Under the pieces are notes generated by a model, which searched no databases, had not been told where the DNA came from, and saw only the letters and a program-made list of their open reading frames with translations. Below, piece by piece: positions 18,227 to 27,687 of a DNA stretch of 64,000 nucleotides. Source of the stretch: Sulfitobacter sp. SK011 (lineage in GTDB: Bacteria; Pseudomonadota; Alphaproteobacteria; Rhodobacterales; Rhodobacteraceae); contig NZ_CP025803.1 in NCBI RefSeq assembly GCF_003352065.1, positions 930,001 to 994,000 of the forward strand. The letters are read 5' to 3'. A program made the position numbers and the translations under genes. Every line of letters begins with the position of its first letter. Within the stretch, counting starts at the first letter, position 1.

Positions 18227-18994
18227 TTACCCAAATGGATCGGTGGGATAGGACACCCCGGCCAGATACAATCCATGCGGTGGGCACACCGTGCCACAGG
18301 CCGCACGGTCGCGGGCATCAAGGGCGGCCTGGACATCCGCAGGGGTCCATGACCCCGCCCCGACAAGTTCCAGCGTCCCCACAAAGCTGCGCACCTGATT
18401 GTGCAGGAACGACCGCGCGCGAACGTCAAAATGCACTTCGGTTCCGGCAATTGTCTCCACCCGCGTCACACGAAGATGATCCAGCGTCTTGACGGGGCTG
18501 TCGGCCTGACAAATGGTCGACCGAAACGTCGTGAAGTCATGTTTGCCCAACAAGATGTTCGCGCCCGCCTGCATCGCATCCACATCCAGATCATTTTTGA
18601 CCTGCCAGACCAGACCCGCCTGATGGGTCGCCGGGGCGCGGCGGCATAGGATGCGAAAGAGGTAGCGGCGTTCAAGTGCTGCGAAGCGCGCGTGAAAATC
18701 ATGCCCTACCGCGGCACAATCCACAATCGCAACGGGCTGCGGTTTGAGGTGGTAATTCAGCGCCTCTGACAATCGAAAAGGGTCCCATTGCGCGGTCATG
18801 TCACAATGCGCCACCTGACCCAAAGCATGTACGCCCGCGTCGGTGCGCCCGGCGGCGGCGATCTTGTGATCGCGCGGTTCCAGTTTGCCCAGCGCCGCCT
18901 CAACCGCACCCTGCACCGAAGCGAGCGATGTCTGCCGCTGCCAACCCACAAAAGGCGCGCCGTTGTATTCAATTTTCAGGGCATAGCGGGGCAT
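18227..18994 (-). CDS. truA: tRNA pseudouridine synthase A
   Basis: A 255-residue TruA that makes pseudouridine at positions 38-40 of the tRNA anticodon arm. N-terminus [19 protein letters not shown], catalytic aspartate in [15 protein letters not shown] (about residue 52), and C-terminal [17 protein letters not shown] are all typical. It is divergent from ycjX, separated by 90 nt. Confidence 0.96.
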   Translation of the reverse strand: MPRYALKIEYNGAPFVGWQRQTSLASVQGAVEAALGKLEPRDHKIAAAGRTDAGVHALGQVAHCDMTAQWDPFRLSEALNYHLKPQPVAIVDCAAVGHDFHARFAALERRYLFRILCRRAPATHQAGLVWQVKNDLDVDAMQAGANILLGKHDFTTFRSTICQADSPVKTLDHLRVTRVETIAGTEVHFDVRARSFLHNQVRSFVGTLELVGAGSWTPADVQAALDARDRAACGTVCPPHGLYLAGVSYPTDPFG

Positions 18995-19084
18995 TTGCAG
19001 CGTCTAGCGCGGTCCCCTCCTTCTGGCAATCCCTGTGCCGGCCCCTTATGTTGCGTCCAGGACAATTTTGAGGCGGGTGCAGTT

Positions 19085-20500
19085 TTGGTTATCTCACGCA
19101 TTGCCGATGGCATCTGGCGGCAGGTTGAGGCGGTGCAGGACACCGTGTCAGAGACCTTTTTCGAGCCGGTGATCCGGTTGGGCGTGACCGGGCTTGCGCG
19201 GTCCGGCAAGACGGTCTTTATTACTTCGCTTGTAGCAAACCTGCTGGACCGGGGGCGGATGCCGGGGCTTTTGGCCGCATCCGAGGGCCGGATTGAGGCC
19301 GCGTTTTTACAGCCACAGCCCGATGACACCATCCCACGCTTTGATTATGAGGCGCATCTGGGGGCGCTGACCGGTCCAACGCCACATTGGCCCGACAGCA
19401 CACGGGCCATTTCGGAACTGCGATTATCGCTCAAGGTGCGGCCCAATGGGTTGCTCGCGGGCCTGCAGGGGCCGCGCACCATTCACCTTGATATCGTGGA
19501 CTACCCCGGCGAATGGCTGCTTGATCTTGCGCTTATGGACATCAGTTATACCAACTGGTCAGCGCAGGTTCTGGGGCGCATTGAGACCCGTGAAGAGGCG
19601 GCCGAGTATCGTGCGTTGGTTGCCAAAACGGACCCGCAAACCAAGCTGGAAGAAACGGACGCCAAATCATTGGCCGCATCCTTTGCCGCGTATCTGCAAA
19701 GGGCGCGGGCCAGTGGGTACTCCGATTGCACACCGGGGCGGTTTTTATTGCCCGGTGATCTGGCAGGATCGCCGGTCCTGACCTTTGCACCGCTTCCCGG
19801 GGCCGATACCGGGCCGCGCGGGTCGCTGATCCGGGAAATGGCGCGCCGGTTTGAGGCGTATAAGCGACAGGTCGTTTTGCCGTTTTTCCGGGACCATTTT
19901 GCGCGCATCGACCGTCAGGTGGTGCTGGTTGACGCATTGGGTGCCATCAATCAGGGTCCACGTGCGGTCGAGGATCTGCGCACTGCAATGGCCGAGATTC
20001 TTGCGGCGTTTCGGCCTGGTCGCAATGGATTTCTGAGCAGTCTTTTGGGGGGCAAGAGGGTTGAGAAAATCCTGTTTGCGGCCACCAAGGCGGATCATTT
20101 GCATCATGTACAGCACCCGCGCCTGACCGCGATCATGGAGGCATTGACCCGTGAGGCCCGCGACCGGGCGCAATACGCAGGTGCAGGCACCGCAGCGATG
20201 GCAATTGCATCGTTGCGTGCAACGACCGAGGCCACGATGAACCATGACGGCGAGACATTGGAGGTGGTGCGCGGCACCCTGCTTGAGACCGGCAAAGAGG
20301 CTGCTTTTTATCCCGGTGATTTGCCGCAAGACCCTGCACATCTACTTAATCCGGCGAGCAAGGGTGCGGAAAAATGGCTGGATCAGGATTATCAGGTGAT
20401 GCGCTTTGCCCCGGCTCCCCTGAACCTCAAGCCCGGTGACGGACCGCCGCATATCCGGCTGGACCGGGTGGCGGAATTTTTGATTGGGGATCGGTTGTGA
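19085..20500 (+). CDS. ycjX: YcjX-like P-loop GTPase/ATPase (DUF463)
   Basis: About 471 residues. Walker A is GLARSGKTVFITSL near residue 40; the downstream HLDIVDYPGEWLLDL is a DxxG-like switch region, and KADHLHHVQ supplies the NKxD-equivalent. YcjX is stress-related and pairs with YcjF in proteobacteria; its biochemical role is poorly known. Start: the open frame runs back through truA, which is implausible; the TTG at 19085 follows a GAGG Shine-Dalgarno and begins the conserved region. First gene of a four-gene overlapping operon. Confidence 0.82.
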   Translation: MVISRIADGIWRQVEAVQDTVSETFFEPVIRLGVTGLARSGKTVFITSLVANLLDRGRMPGLLAASEGRIEAAFLQPQPDDTIPRFDYEAHLGALTGPTPHWPDSTRAISELRLSLKVRPNGLLAGLQGPRTIHLDIVDYPGEWLLDLALMDISYTNWSAQVLGRIETREEAAEYRALVAKTDPQTKLEETDAKSLAASFAAYLQRARASGYSDCTPGRFLLPGDLAGSPVLTFAPLPGADTGPRGSLIREMARRFEAYKRQVVLPFFRDHFARIDRQVVLVDALGAINQGPRAVEDLRTAMAEILAAFRPGRNGFLSSLLGGKRVEKILFAATKADHLHHVQHPRLTAIMEALTREARDRAQYAGAGTAAMAIASLRATTEATMNHDGETLEVVRGTLLETGKEAAFYPGDLPQDPAHLLNPASKGAEKWLDQDYQVMRFAPAPLNLKPGDGPPHIRLDRVAEFLIGDRL

Positions 20501-20940
20501 TCCAGCTGCGCGCGGCACGCACGACAGACGCTGGCACCGTCGGCGCGATATTGTCGGAATTTGCGGAGACAACCAGCTGGATGCCGAGCCTGCATACGCG
20601 GGCCGAAGACATCGCGCATGCCGGCCATTTGATTGACCTGGGTTGGGTGACGGTGGCCGAACGCGACGGGTGTGTGGTGGGGTTCATTGCCAGCGATGGC
20701 ACCGAGATTGATGCGCTTTATGTGACCCGAAGCGTCAGGGGACAAGGTGTTGGATCGGTGCTTCTCAATGACGCACGGTCCAAGGCGACGCATCTGAGCC
20801 TTTGGACGTTTCAGGCCAATGTGCGGGCGTGCGCGTTTTATGAACGACATGGGTTTGTCGAGGTGGCCCGCACCGATGGCAGCAATACGGATGAAAAACT
20901 GCCCGATGTGCGGTTTGAATGGAAAGTGGAGGCCGCGTGA
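20497..20940 (+). CDS. GNAT-family N-acetyltransferase
   Basis: A 147-residue GNAT protein. The acetyl-CoA pyrophosphate loop is VRGQGVGSVLL (R/Q-x-x-G-x-G/A pattern) near residue 85, followed by FQANVRACAFYERHGFVEV, the family's motif B. It starts at a GTG overlapping the ycjX stop by 4 nt and its stop overlaps the ycjF start, so it sits inside the ycjX-ycjF pair. The substrate is unknown. Confidence 0.85.
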   Translation: MIQLRAARTTDAGTVGAILSEFAETTSWMPSLHTRAEDIAHAGHLIDLGWVTVAERDGCVVGFIASDGTEIDALYVTRSVRGQGVGSVLLNDARSKATHLSLWTFQANVRACAFYERHGFVEVARTDGSNTDEKLPDVRFEWKVEAA

Positions 20941-21947
20941 TGGCAAAAGGACCCGTCCTTTTTGATCTTGAAAAAGACAGCAAACCGCGTCCGGCCGTGT
21001 CAGAGGCCCCTCCGGTTCCGGATCTCATGGTCCCTGCGCCGCAGGGTCAGGCGATGCAGATCGCAGCGCGGTTGGCGGCGCGCAAACCCTCACTGTTGAT
21101 GCGGCTCTTTTGGGCGCTCGGTGGCGCGCTGGTTGGGGCGCTTGTGTCCATCGCAGCGTGGAATTTTGTGACCAACCTGATCGCGCGCTATCCGGTGCTT
21201 GGCTGGGCGATGACAGTGCTGATCGCCGCATTTCTGCTGGTGCTGGCGCTGATATGTTTGCGCGAGATAGCGGCATTTGGTCGGTTGGCGCGGCTTGACG
21301 GATTGCGCCATGAGGCCGGTGAAGCATTGGCGCAAGGGGATTTGACGGCGGCCCGCAATGTGACTGACCATTTGGTAAACCTTTATAAAGGGCGCGAAGA
21401 CACCCGCTGGGGCCGGGACCGTCTGGCAGAATTGCGCGGCGATCAATTGGATGCACAAGGATTGCTGGCGCTGGCGGAAGTCGAGCTGCTGGCCCCGCTG
21501 GACCGCGCCGCCAGCCGCGAGGTTGAAGCCGCCGCCCGGCAGGTTGCAACGGTCACCGCGCTGGTGCCGATAGCGCTTGCAGACGTTGCCGCGGCCCTGA
21601 CCAGCAATTTGCGGATGATCCGGCGCGTGGCCGAAGTCTATGGTGGGCGGTCAGGGTTTTTCGGATCTTGGCGGCTGACCCGTGCGGTGCTGTCCCATCT
21701 GGTGGCCACCGGGGCCGTGGCGGTGGGTGATGACATGCTTGAGCCAATCCTTGGTGGGTCATTGTTGGGCAAGCTAAGCCGCCGCTTTGGTGAGGGGCTG
21801 GTAAACGGGGCACTGACCGCCCGTGTTGGCGTGGCCGCGATTGAAGTCTGCAGGCCATTGCCGTTCGCAGCCGAAAAGCGCCCCAAAGTGCGCAGTATCA
21901 TCAAGCGAAGCCTTGGTGGGTTGTTTGGTCAGGGAAAGGAAAGCTGA
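20940..21947 (+). CDS. ycjF: YcjF-like inner-membrane protein (TIGR01620/DUF697)
   Basis: About 335 residues. The N-terminus is hydrophilic and proline-rich, then two membrane segments (about residues 55-78 and 90-110), a charged helical region with GREDTRWGRDRLAELRGD, and a C-terminal DUF697-like hydrophobic domain (LVPIALADVAAALTSNLRMI; SLLGKLSRRFGEGLVNGALTARVGVAAIE). It is the usual partner of YcjX. ATG at 20940 overlaps the GNAT stop by one base (TGATG); the upstream in-frame ATG at 20919 lies inside the GNAT gene. Confidence 0.82.
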   Translation: MAKGPVLFDLEKDSKPRPAVSEAPPVPDLMVPAPQGQAMQIAARLAARKPSLLMRLFWALGGALVGALVSIAAWNFVTNLIARYPVLGWAMTVLIAAFLLVLALICLREIAAFGRLARLDGLRHEAGEALAQGDLTAARNVTDHLVNLYKGREDTRWGRDRLAELRGDQLDAQGLLALAEVELLAPLDRAASREVEAAARQVATVTALVPIALADVAAALTSNLRMIRRVAEVYGGRSGFFGSWRLTRAVLSHLVATGAVAVGDDMLEPILGGSLLGKLSRRFGEGLVNGALTARVGVAAIEVCRPLPFAAEKRPKVRSIIKRSLGGLFGQGKES

Positions 21948-23563
21948 TGGAAAGTTTTGCTGACGATCTGGCCACCATGGTGCGCACGCCGTTGAGCCAA
22001 AGCCACGTCGCGGCGATGCGCAAGGTCGGGACCATCAGCGACTTCAAGACCGGCGAAATGGTGCAAGAACCGGGCGCTGCGATGGATCAGATGCACTACG
22101 TGCTGGAAGGCGAGGTTGAGGCCGTTGACCCGCGCACGTCCGAGCGGATGGGCAATGCAACACTTGGCGCGGGCCAGTTTTTTGGCGATCTGCAGTTTTT
22201 GTCGGGTGGTGTGTCGTTGGCTGGTGCACGCGCTGTCATGGACAGCAAGGTTCTGTGTGTGCCGCGTCGGGACATGCTGAGGCTGATGTCGGACATGCCG
22301 GAGATGAGCGATATTGTTGTCACCGTTCTGGCGGCAAGGCGCAGACGGGCGGTTGAACAGGCTGACAGTGCGCTGACGCTGCTGGGGGGTGAGGAAAGCG
22401 CTGACATTCGGCGGATTGCCAGTTTTGCCGCCCGCAACCGAATTCCCTACCGCGAGGTGGCGATCACGTCTGAAGAAGGCAATGATCTGGCCGCGCGTTG
22501 TCAGATCGACCGGGCCTATCCGGCAGTGATTTTTAGGAAAGACCAGAAAATCGAACCGCACACACCAGAGGCCGTTGCCGCAGTGATCGGTCTGGGTCTG
22601 GCGGTTCAGACGGATGATCTTTTTGACGTGCTGATTGTTGGAGGCGGGCCATCTGGTGTGGCTGCCGGGGTCTATGCCGGAGCAGAAGGTCTGAGCGCGC
22701 TTGTGTTGGAGGATATGGCCATCGGCGGACAGGCCGGCACATCCAGCCGCATCGAAAATTACATGGGCTTTCCAACCGGCATTTCGGGCGGTGATCTGGT
22801 GGGGCGCGGTGAGGTGCAGGCGATGAAATTCGGCACCCGATTTGCCGTACCACACCGGGCGACAGATCTGACCCAGTGCGAGAAGAAGCGGTTTCATGTG
22901 GCGCTGGAAAATGGCCAGTCTGTCAGTGCGCGCAGCCTGATTGTGGCAACAGGGGTGCAATATCGGCGCATGCCTCTGGATCGGTTGGAAGAGTTTGAGG
23001 GGGCGGGCGTTTATTATTCCGCAACCGAGGTTGAGGCGCGGTGGTGCAAAGGATCGGACGTTGCAATCATCGGTGGCGGTAATTCTGCAGGTCAGGCCGC
23101 GATGTATCTGACGCGCTATACCACCCATGTGCATGTGTTGGTGCGCGGCCCGTCGCTGGCGTCGTCGATGTCGGATTATCTTTTGAGCCGTCTGATTGCG
23201 CATCCCAACATCACCGTGCACACCCAGACGGAAGTGACGGAATTGCACGGCGAAACCGGCCTGAATGCGGTCAAACTACATGATCGTCTGGGCGGTCAGG
23301 ACTGGACGCTGAAGGTGGCCGCGCTTTTTATCATGGTGGGTGCCGCGCCAAATACCGACTGGTTGTCAGGATTGGTTGATCTGGATGACAAGGGATTTGT
23401 GCGCACCGGGCCGGAGGTCGGCGGTGCCACGCAGTATGAGACATCCTTGCCGGGTGTGTTTGCCGTTGGTGATGTGCGCGCAGGGTCGGTCAAGAGAGTG
23501 GCCAGCGCCGTGGGCGAAGGATCAGTGGTCATGTCCGCAGTGTGGGCGCATGTGAATGAATGA
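21947..23563 (+). CDS. Cyclic-nucleotide-binding thioredoxin-reductase-like FAD oxidoreductase
   Basis: A 538-residue three-part protein. Residues about 10-140 form a CRP-type cyclic-nucleotide-binding beta-roll (QMHYVLEGEVEAV, GAGQFFGDLQFL). Residues about 140-225 look like a thioredoxin-fold insert without CxxC. Residues about 228-538 are a TrxB-like FAD/NAD(P) reductase: DVLIVGGGPSGVAAGVYA, GGQAGTSSRIENYMGF, VAIIGGGNSAGQAAMYL, and GVFAVGDVRAGSVKRVASAVGEG. The redox-active CxxC of true thioredoxin reductases is absent; only a lone Cys lies near that position. It is the last gene of the ycjX operon by a one-base overlap. Confidence 0.85.
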   Translation: MESFADDLATMVRTPLSQSHVAAMRKVGTISDFKTGEMVQEPGAAMDQMHYVLEGEVEAVDPRTSERMGNATLGAGQFFGDLQFLSGGVSLAGARAVMDSKVLCVPRRDMLRLMSDMPEMSDIVVTVLAARRRRAVEQADSALTLLGGEESADIRRIASFAARNRIPYREVAITSEEGNDLAARCQIDRAYPAVIFRKDQKIEPHTPEAVAAVIGLGLAVQTDDLFDVLIVGGGPSGVAAGVYAGAEGLSALVLEDMAIGGQAGTSSRIENYMGFPTGISGGDLVGRGEVQAMKFGTRFAVPHRATDLTQCEKKRFHVALENGQSVSARSLIVATGVQYRRMPLDRLEEFEGAGVYYSATEVEARWCKGSDVAIIGGGNSAGQAAMYLTRYTTHVHVLVRGPSLASSMSDYLLSRLIAHPNITVHTQTEVTELHGETGLNAVKLHDRLGGQDWTLKVAALFIMVGAAPNTDWLSGLVDLDDKGFVRTGPEVGGATQYETSLPGVFAVGDVRAGSVKRVASAVGEGSVVMSAVWAHVNE

Positions 23564-23717
23564 TCGTTACACCCCCCGGGGACGACAGTGCACGTGGCGA
23601 TTGTTGACGGTATTTGAGAAAGGGTGAAGCGATGGCCTTGGGGCTTGTCGGGACCGGGGCCGCTGCTTATAAGCGCCGTATGACCCGTTTTGCTGCGATC
23701 ATTATTCGAATTACAAC

Positions 23718-23747
23718 CCCGGCGCTCTGATATTTTGAGACGCCGGG
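23718..23747. promoter_or_regulatory. Hairpin upstream of ileS
   Basis: Perfect 7-bp arms CCCGGCG (23718-23724) and CGCCGGG (23741-23747) enclose a loop that can add a CTC/GAG extension. No T-run follows on the + strand. It may end the oxidoreductase transcript or be part of the ileS leader about 70 nt before its start. Confidence 0.35.
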
Positions 23748-23817
23748 CTTGAGGTGTTTGAGCCGCTCGCACCCAGATCATCCATCACGTAAAAAGATTT
23801 GCCAAAGGACGCCCGCC

Positions 23818-26763
23818 ATGTGCGCCGATACGCCAGAAACACACGACTATAAATCAACGCTGAACCTGCCCAAGACAGATTTTCCAATGCGCGCGGGGTT
23901 GCCCAAACGCGAGCCGGAGTGGTTGGCACGCTGGGAGAGGATTGGGGTCTATGATCGGTTGCGGGAGAAACACGGCCGCACGCCGTTCACACTGCATGAC
24001 GGGCCGCCCTATGCCAACGGCCATTTGCACATTGGTCACGCGCTGAACAAAACCATCAAGGACATGATCGTGCGCAGCCATCAGATGATGGGGTTCGATG
24101 CGCGCTATATCCCCGGTTGGGATTGTCACGGGTTGCCGATCGAGTGGAAGATCGAAGAACAGTACCGCAAGAAGGGCCGCGATAAGGACGACGTGCCGAT
24201 CAACGAGTTTCGCAGTGAGTGTCGCGAATTCGCACGCGGTTGGGTGGACATCCAGCGCGAGGAATTCAAGCGGCTGGGCATCACCGGCAATTGGGCTGAT
24301 CCATATCTGACAATGGATTTCCACGCCGAGCGGGTGATTGCCGAGGAGTTTATGAAGTTCCTGATGAACGGGACGCTCTATCAGGGGTCAAAGCCGGTGA
24401 TGTGGTCGCCAGTTGAGCAGACAGCCCTGGCCGAGGCTGAGGTGGAGTATCACGACAAGGAGAGCTTTACGGTTTGGGTTAAGTTTAATGTTGATCAGCA
24501 AGGATACGATCCAAATGACCCAGCGCGCCATGATAATGTTGATCTGATGGACGCTAAAGTCGTGATCTGGACGACTACGCCTTGGACCATGCCATCGAAC
24601 AGAGCCGTCGTCTATGGACCGGACATTTCTTACGGATTGTATGAAGTCACTTCTACACCTGAAGAATGTTGGGCCTCGGTAGGAGAGAAATTTCTGCTGG
24701 CCGATAATCTTGCCGCCGACGTTCTGGGCCGCGCGCGCCTTGAGGATGATATGTGGAAACGCGTCCGAGATGTTACGGCGGACGAATTGTCTGGGCTGTC
24801 GCTCAAGCACCCGCTCGCTGGTTCCAAAGGTTCCAACGGCGAATGGGACGACCTGCGCGACTTCCGCGCTGCCGATTTTGTCACCGACACCGAAGGCACA
24901 GGGTTCGTGCATTGCGCGCCGTCTCACGGGTTGGAGGAATATGAGCTCTACCGTGACCTTGGCATGCTGGAACAGGTGATCACCTACAACGTGAACCCCG
25001 ACGGGCGGTTCCGGGATGATCTGCCGTTCTTTGGGGGCAAGGCGATCCTGAAACCCAATGGCAAGGAAGGCAACGCCAATACTGCTATCATCGACAAGCT
25101 GATTGAGGTTGGCGGGTTGTTGGCGCGTGGCAAGATCAAGCACAGCTATCCGCATTCTTGGCGGTCCAAAGCACCGGTGATCTATCGCAATACGCCGCAG
25201 TGGTTTGCGGCGATTGATAAGGTCGTGGGTGATGGCTTGGACATGCACGGGAAAACCATCCGTGAACGGGCGTTGACCGAGATCGACAATGTGAACTGGG
25301 TGCCTAAGTCCGGGCGCAACCGTCTGTATTCGATGATTGAGGCGCGGCCCGATTGGGTGTTGTCGCGCCAACGCGCGTGGGGTGTGCCGCTGACCTGTTT
25401 CACGCGAAAGAATGTGCTGCCAACCGACGAGGGGTTCTTGTTGCGTAACCCGGAGGTCAATCAGCGGATCGTTGACGCGTTTGAGGCGGATGGCGCGGAT
25501 GTTTGGTATGCGGAAGGGGCGAAGGAACGGTTCTTGGATGGCATAGTCAACCCCGATGACTACGATCAAGTCACCGATATTTTGGATGTGTGGTTTGACA
25601 GTGGGTCAACCCATGCCTTCACCCTGCGTGACCGCCCCGACGGCACCGAGGACGGCATTGCGGACGTCTATATGGAAGGCACCGACCAGCACCGCGGTTG
25701 GTTTCATTCATCGCTGCTGCAGTCCGTTGGTACCACAGGCCATGCACCCTACCGCAATGTTGTGACACACGGGTTTACGTTGGATGCCAAGGGCATGAAG
25801 ATGTCCAAAAGCGTCGGCAACACCATCGTGCCGGAAAAAATCGTGCAGCAATATGGCGCGGACATCTTGCGGCTTTGGGTGGCGCAGACGGATTATACGG
25901 CGGACCAACGGATCGGCGATGAGATCCTGAAAGGGGTCGCTGACAGCTATCGCCGTTTGCGCAACACCATGCGCTATATGCTTGGGTCGCTGGCCGATTT
26001 CAGTGAGGCGGACCGGGTCGATCCCAAGGATATGCCAGAGCTTGAGCGGTTGATCCTGCACCGGGTGGCAGAGCTGGATAAGGTCGTGCGAGACGGCTAT
26101 GCCAAGTTCGACTTTCAGGGCGTGTTTCAGGCGGTCTTTACCTTTGCGACGGTTGATCTGTCGGCGTTTTATTTCGATATCCGCAAGGATGCGCTTTATT
26201 GCGATGGTGATACATTGCGGCGGCGCAGCGCGCGGTCGGTGCTGGATATCCTGTTCCACCGTTTGACGGCGTGGTTGGCCCCAGTGTTGGTGTTCACCAT
26301 GGAAGAGGTCTGGCTTGAACGGTATCCCGGGGAGGAGAGTTCCATTCACCTGACCGATATGCCTGAAACACCGCAGGCATGGCTTGATGCGGAACTGGCA
26401 GCGAAATGGGCCAAGGTACGGACCGCACGGCGTGTGGTGACCGCGGCGCTGGAGGTGGAGCGTACCAACAAGGTCATTGGCGCGTCGCTTGAGGCGGCCC
26501 CGGTGGTCTATGTTTCGGATGCAGATCAGCGCGCGGCACTGCAAAGCGTGTCGTTTGAGGATGTGAGCATCACATCTGATATCACGGTGAGCGGCGATGC
26601 CGCCCCGGCAGAGGCTTTCCGCATGCCGGAAACCGATGGGGTGGCGGTAGTCTTTGCCAAGGCGACTGGCGACAAATGTGAGCGTTGCTGGAAGGTCTTG
26701 CCGGATGTGGGCACGCATGCCCATGCAGGCGTATGTGGGCGCTGTGACGCAGCGGTTTCGTGA
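23818..26763 (+). CDS. ileS: Isoleucyl-tRNA synthetase
   Basis: A 981-residue class Ia synthetase. ATP-site HIGH box in YANGHLHIGHALNKT (about 70), CP1 editing domain with WTTTPWTMPSNRAV, KMSKS loop in GMKMSKSVGNT, anticodon-binding C-terminal part, and a final zinc site CERCWKVLPDV plus CGRCDAAVS. The ATG at 23818 follows AAAGGA; the in-frame extension to 23749 lacks family similarity. Essential for translation. It is followed three nucleotides later by a decayed ATPase gene. Confidence 0.97.
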   Translation: MCADTPETHDYKSTLNLPKTDFPMRAGLPKREPEWLARWERIGVYDRLREKHGRTPFTLHDGPPYANGHLHIGHALNKTIKDMIVRSHQMMGFDARYIPGWDCHGLPIEWKIEEQYRKKGRDKDDVPINEFRSECREFARGWVDIQREEFKRLGITGNWADPYLTMDFHAERVIAEEFMKFLMNGTLYQGSKPVMWSPVEQTALAEAEVEYHDKESFTVWVKFNVDQQGYDPNDPARHDNVDLMDAKVVIWTTTPWTMPSNRAVVYGPDISYGLYEVTSTPEECWASVGEKFLLADNLAADVLGRARLEDDMWKRVRDVTADELSGLSLKHPLAGSKGSNGEWDDLRDFRAADFVTDTEGTGFVHCAPSHGLEEYELYRDLGMLEQVITYNVNPDGRFRDDLPFFGGKAILKPNGKEGNANTAIIDKLIEVGGLLARGKIKHSYPHSWRSKAPVIYRNTPQWFAAIDKVVGDGLDMHGKTIRERALTEIDNVNWVPKSGRNRLYSMIEARPDWVLSRQRAWGVPLTCFTRKNVLPTDEGFLLRNPEVNQRIVDAFEADGADVWYAEGAKERFLDGIVNPDDYDQVTDILDVWFDSGSTHAFTLRDRPDGTEDGIADVYMEGTDQHRGWFHSSLLQSVGTTGHAPYRNVVTHGFTLDAKGMKMSKSVGNTIVPEKIVQQYGADILRLWVAQTDYTADQRIGDEILKGVADSYRRLRNTMRYMLGSLADFSEADRVDPKDMPELERLILHRVAELDKVVRDGYAKFDFQGVFQAVFTFATVDLSAFYFDIRKDALYCDGDTLRRRSARSVLDILFHRLTAWLAPVLVFTMEEVWLERYPGEESSIHLTDMPETPQAWLDAELAAKWAKVRTARRVVTAALEVERTNKVIGASLEAAPVVYVSDADQRAALQSVSFEDVSITSDITVSGDAAPAEAFRMPETDGVAVVFAKATGDKCERCWKVLPDVGTHAHAGVCGRCDAAVS

Positions 26764-26766
26764 TCC

Positions 26767-27100
26767 ATGGCGGCGCGGCGCAAAACCAAACTGCCCGCGC
26801 CCTACTTGCGGTCCCTGCGGCTGAAAGACCCGGATGCGCCCCTGCCGGGGGCGCTATCCCTTTAGCCTACCTTGGGTGAAAGAAGGTTTTGAGCTGACCC
26901 TCGTCGAACCCGTGACGATACTGATGGGTGAAAACGGCTCTGGCAAATCGACATTGTTGGAGGCGATTGTGGTGCCGGCAGGATTTGCAACATCGGGTGG
27001 CGGCAATTGGGCGGGTGGTGATCTGTCGCTCGAAGCAGAGGATGCCGAGACATTGGCCGCAAGTATGCTGGCCGGATGGCTTGCCTATGACGATAGCTGA
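26767..27100 (+). pseudogene. Frameshifted, truncated AAA-family ATPase
   Basis: ATG at 26767 opens a frame (MAARRKTKLPAPYLRSLRL) that stops at about 26862, but the +1-shifted frame continues the same protein family: YPFSLPWVKEGFEL, then VTILMGENGSGKSTLLEAI with an intact Walker A. Intact relatives are small SMC/RecF-like ATPases starting with the same RRK-K-PAPYLR motif and running about 230 residues with Walker B and signature motifs. Here sequence similarity fades after LEAI and the frame ends at 27100. One frame change plus loss of the 3' half make it non-functional. Confidence 0.65.
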
Positions 27101-27201
27101 TGCACAATAATCTGTTGGTTCGATCCGCTTGCAAGTGCCGGGGTCCTGCAAGCCGCAGGAAACGGATTGAGCGCGTCGCGGCACCGGTGCATGATGTTGG
27201 C

Positions 27202-27657
27202 ATGAAATACCGCACTGTTCCCACGCAATTTGGCAACCTGACCCTGACCGAAGAGGCGGGGGCGATCACGGCGTTGGGCTGGGCGCGCAGTGCGCAGCAA
27301 GACGCCTCTGATCTACTGGATGAAGCGGCGGCGCAATTGGCCGCCTATGCCGCTGGTAAGCGCGCGGTTTTCGATCTTCCGTTGCGGGTGACGGGCAGCG
27401 ATTTCCAGCGGGATGTTTGCAGTGCGATGTCGTCAATCCCCTTTGGCCATACGGTGACCTATGGTGATATCGCCAAAAAGTTGGGTGTGCCTGCCCAAGC
27501 GGTGGGGCAGGCCTGTGGCGGCAATCCGATCCCGATCATCATACCGTGCCATCGGGTGATGGGGGCCAAGGGGTTGACCGGCTTTTCAGGTGCGGGTGGG
27601 GTTGAGACCAAGGTGGCCTTGCTGCGTCATGAAGGGGCGGCGGGTCTGTTGATTTAG
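27202..27657 (+). CDS. ogt: Methylated-DNA--protein-cysteine methyltransferase
   Basis: A 151-residue suicide DNA-repair protein that moves alkyl groups from O6-alkylguanine to its own cysteine. Active-site IPCHRVMG is present, preceded by the HTH segment VTYGDIAKKLGVPAQAVGQACGGNP and followed by GLTGFSGAGGVETKVALL. ATG at 27202 is the family start (MKYRTVPTQFG); upstream extension to 27100 overlaps the ATPase remnant. It converges with the MFS gene. Confidence 0.93.
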   Translation: MKYRTVPTQFGNLTLTEEAGAITALGWARSAQQDASDLLDEAAAQLAAYAAGKRAVFDLPLRVTGSDFQRDVCSAMSSIPFGHTVTYGDIAKKLGVPAQAVGQACGGNPIPIIIPCHRVMGAKGLTGFSGAGGVETKVALLRHEGAAGLLI

Positions 27658-27663
27658 ATTATG

Positions 27664-27687
27664 CGATGCGCTTAAAGCGACGCATCG
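27664..27687. terminator. Hairpin between convergent ogt and MFS genes
   Basis: Arms CGATGCG (27664-27670) and CGCATCG (27681-27687) with a 10-nt loop lie at the junction of the two convergent genes, overlapping the last codons of the MFS gene. No T-run is seen, so its terminator role is tentative. Confidence 0.35.

Noticed and set aside
18788-19084. N-terminal extension of ycjX by 99 codons
   Set aside because: It lies opposite the start of truA and has no YcjX similarity; a TTG with Shine-Dalgarno at 19085 explains the start.
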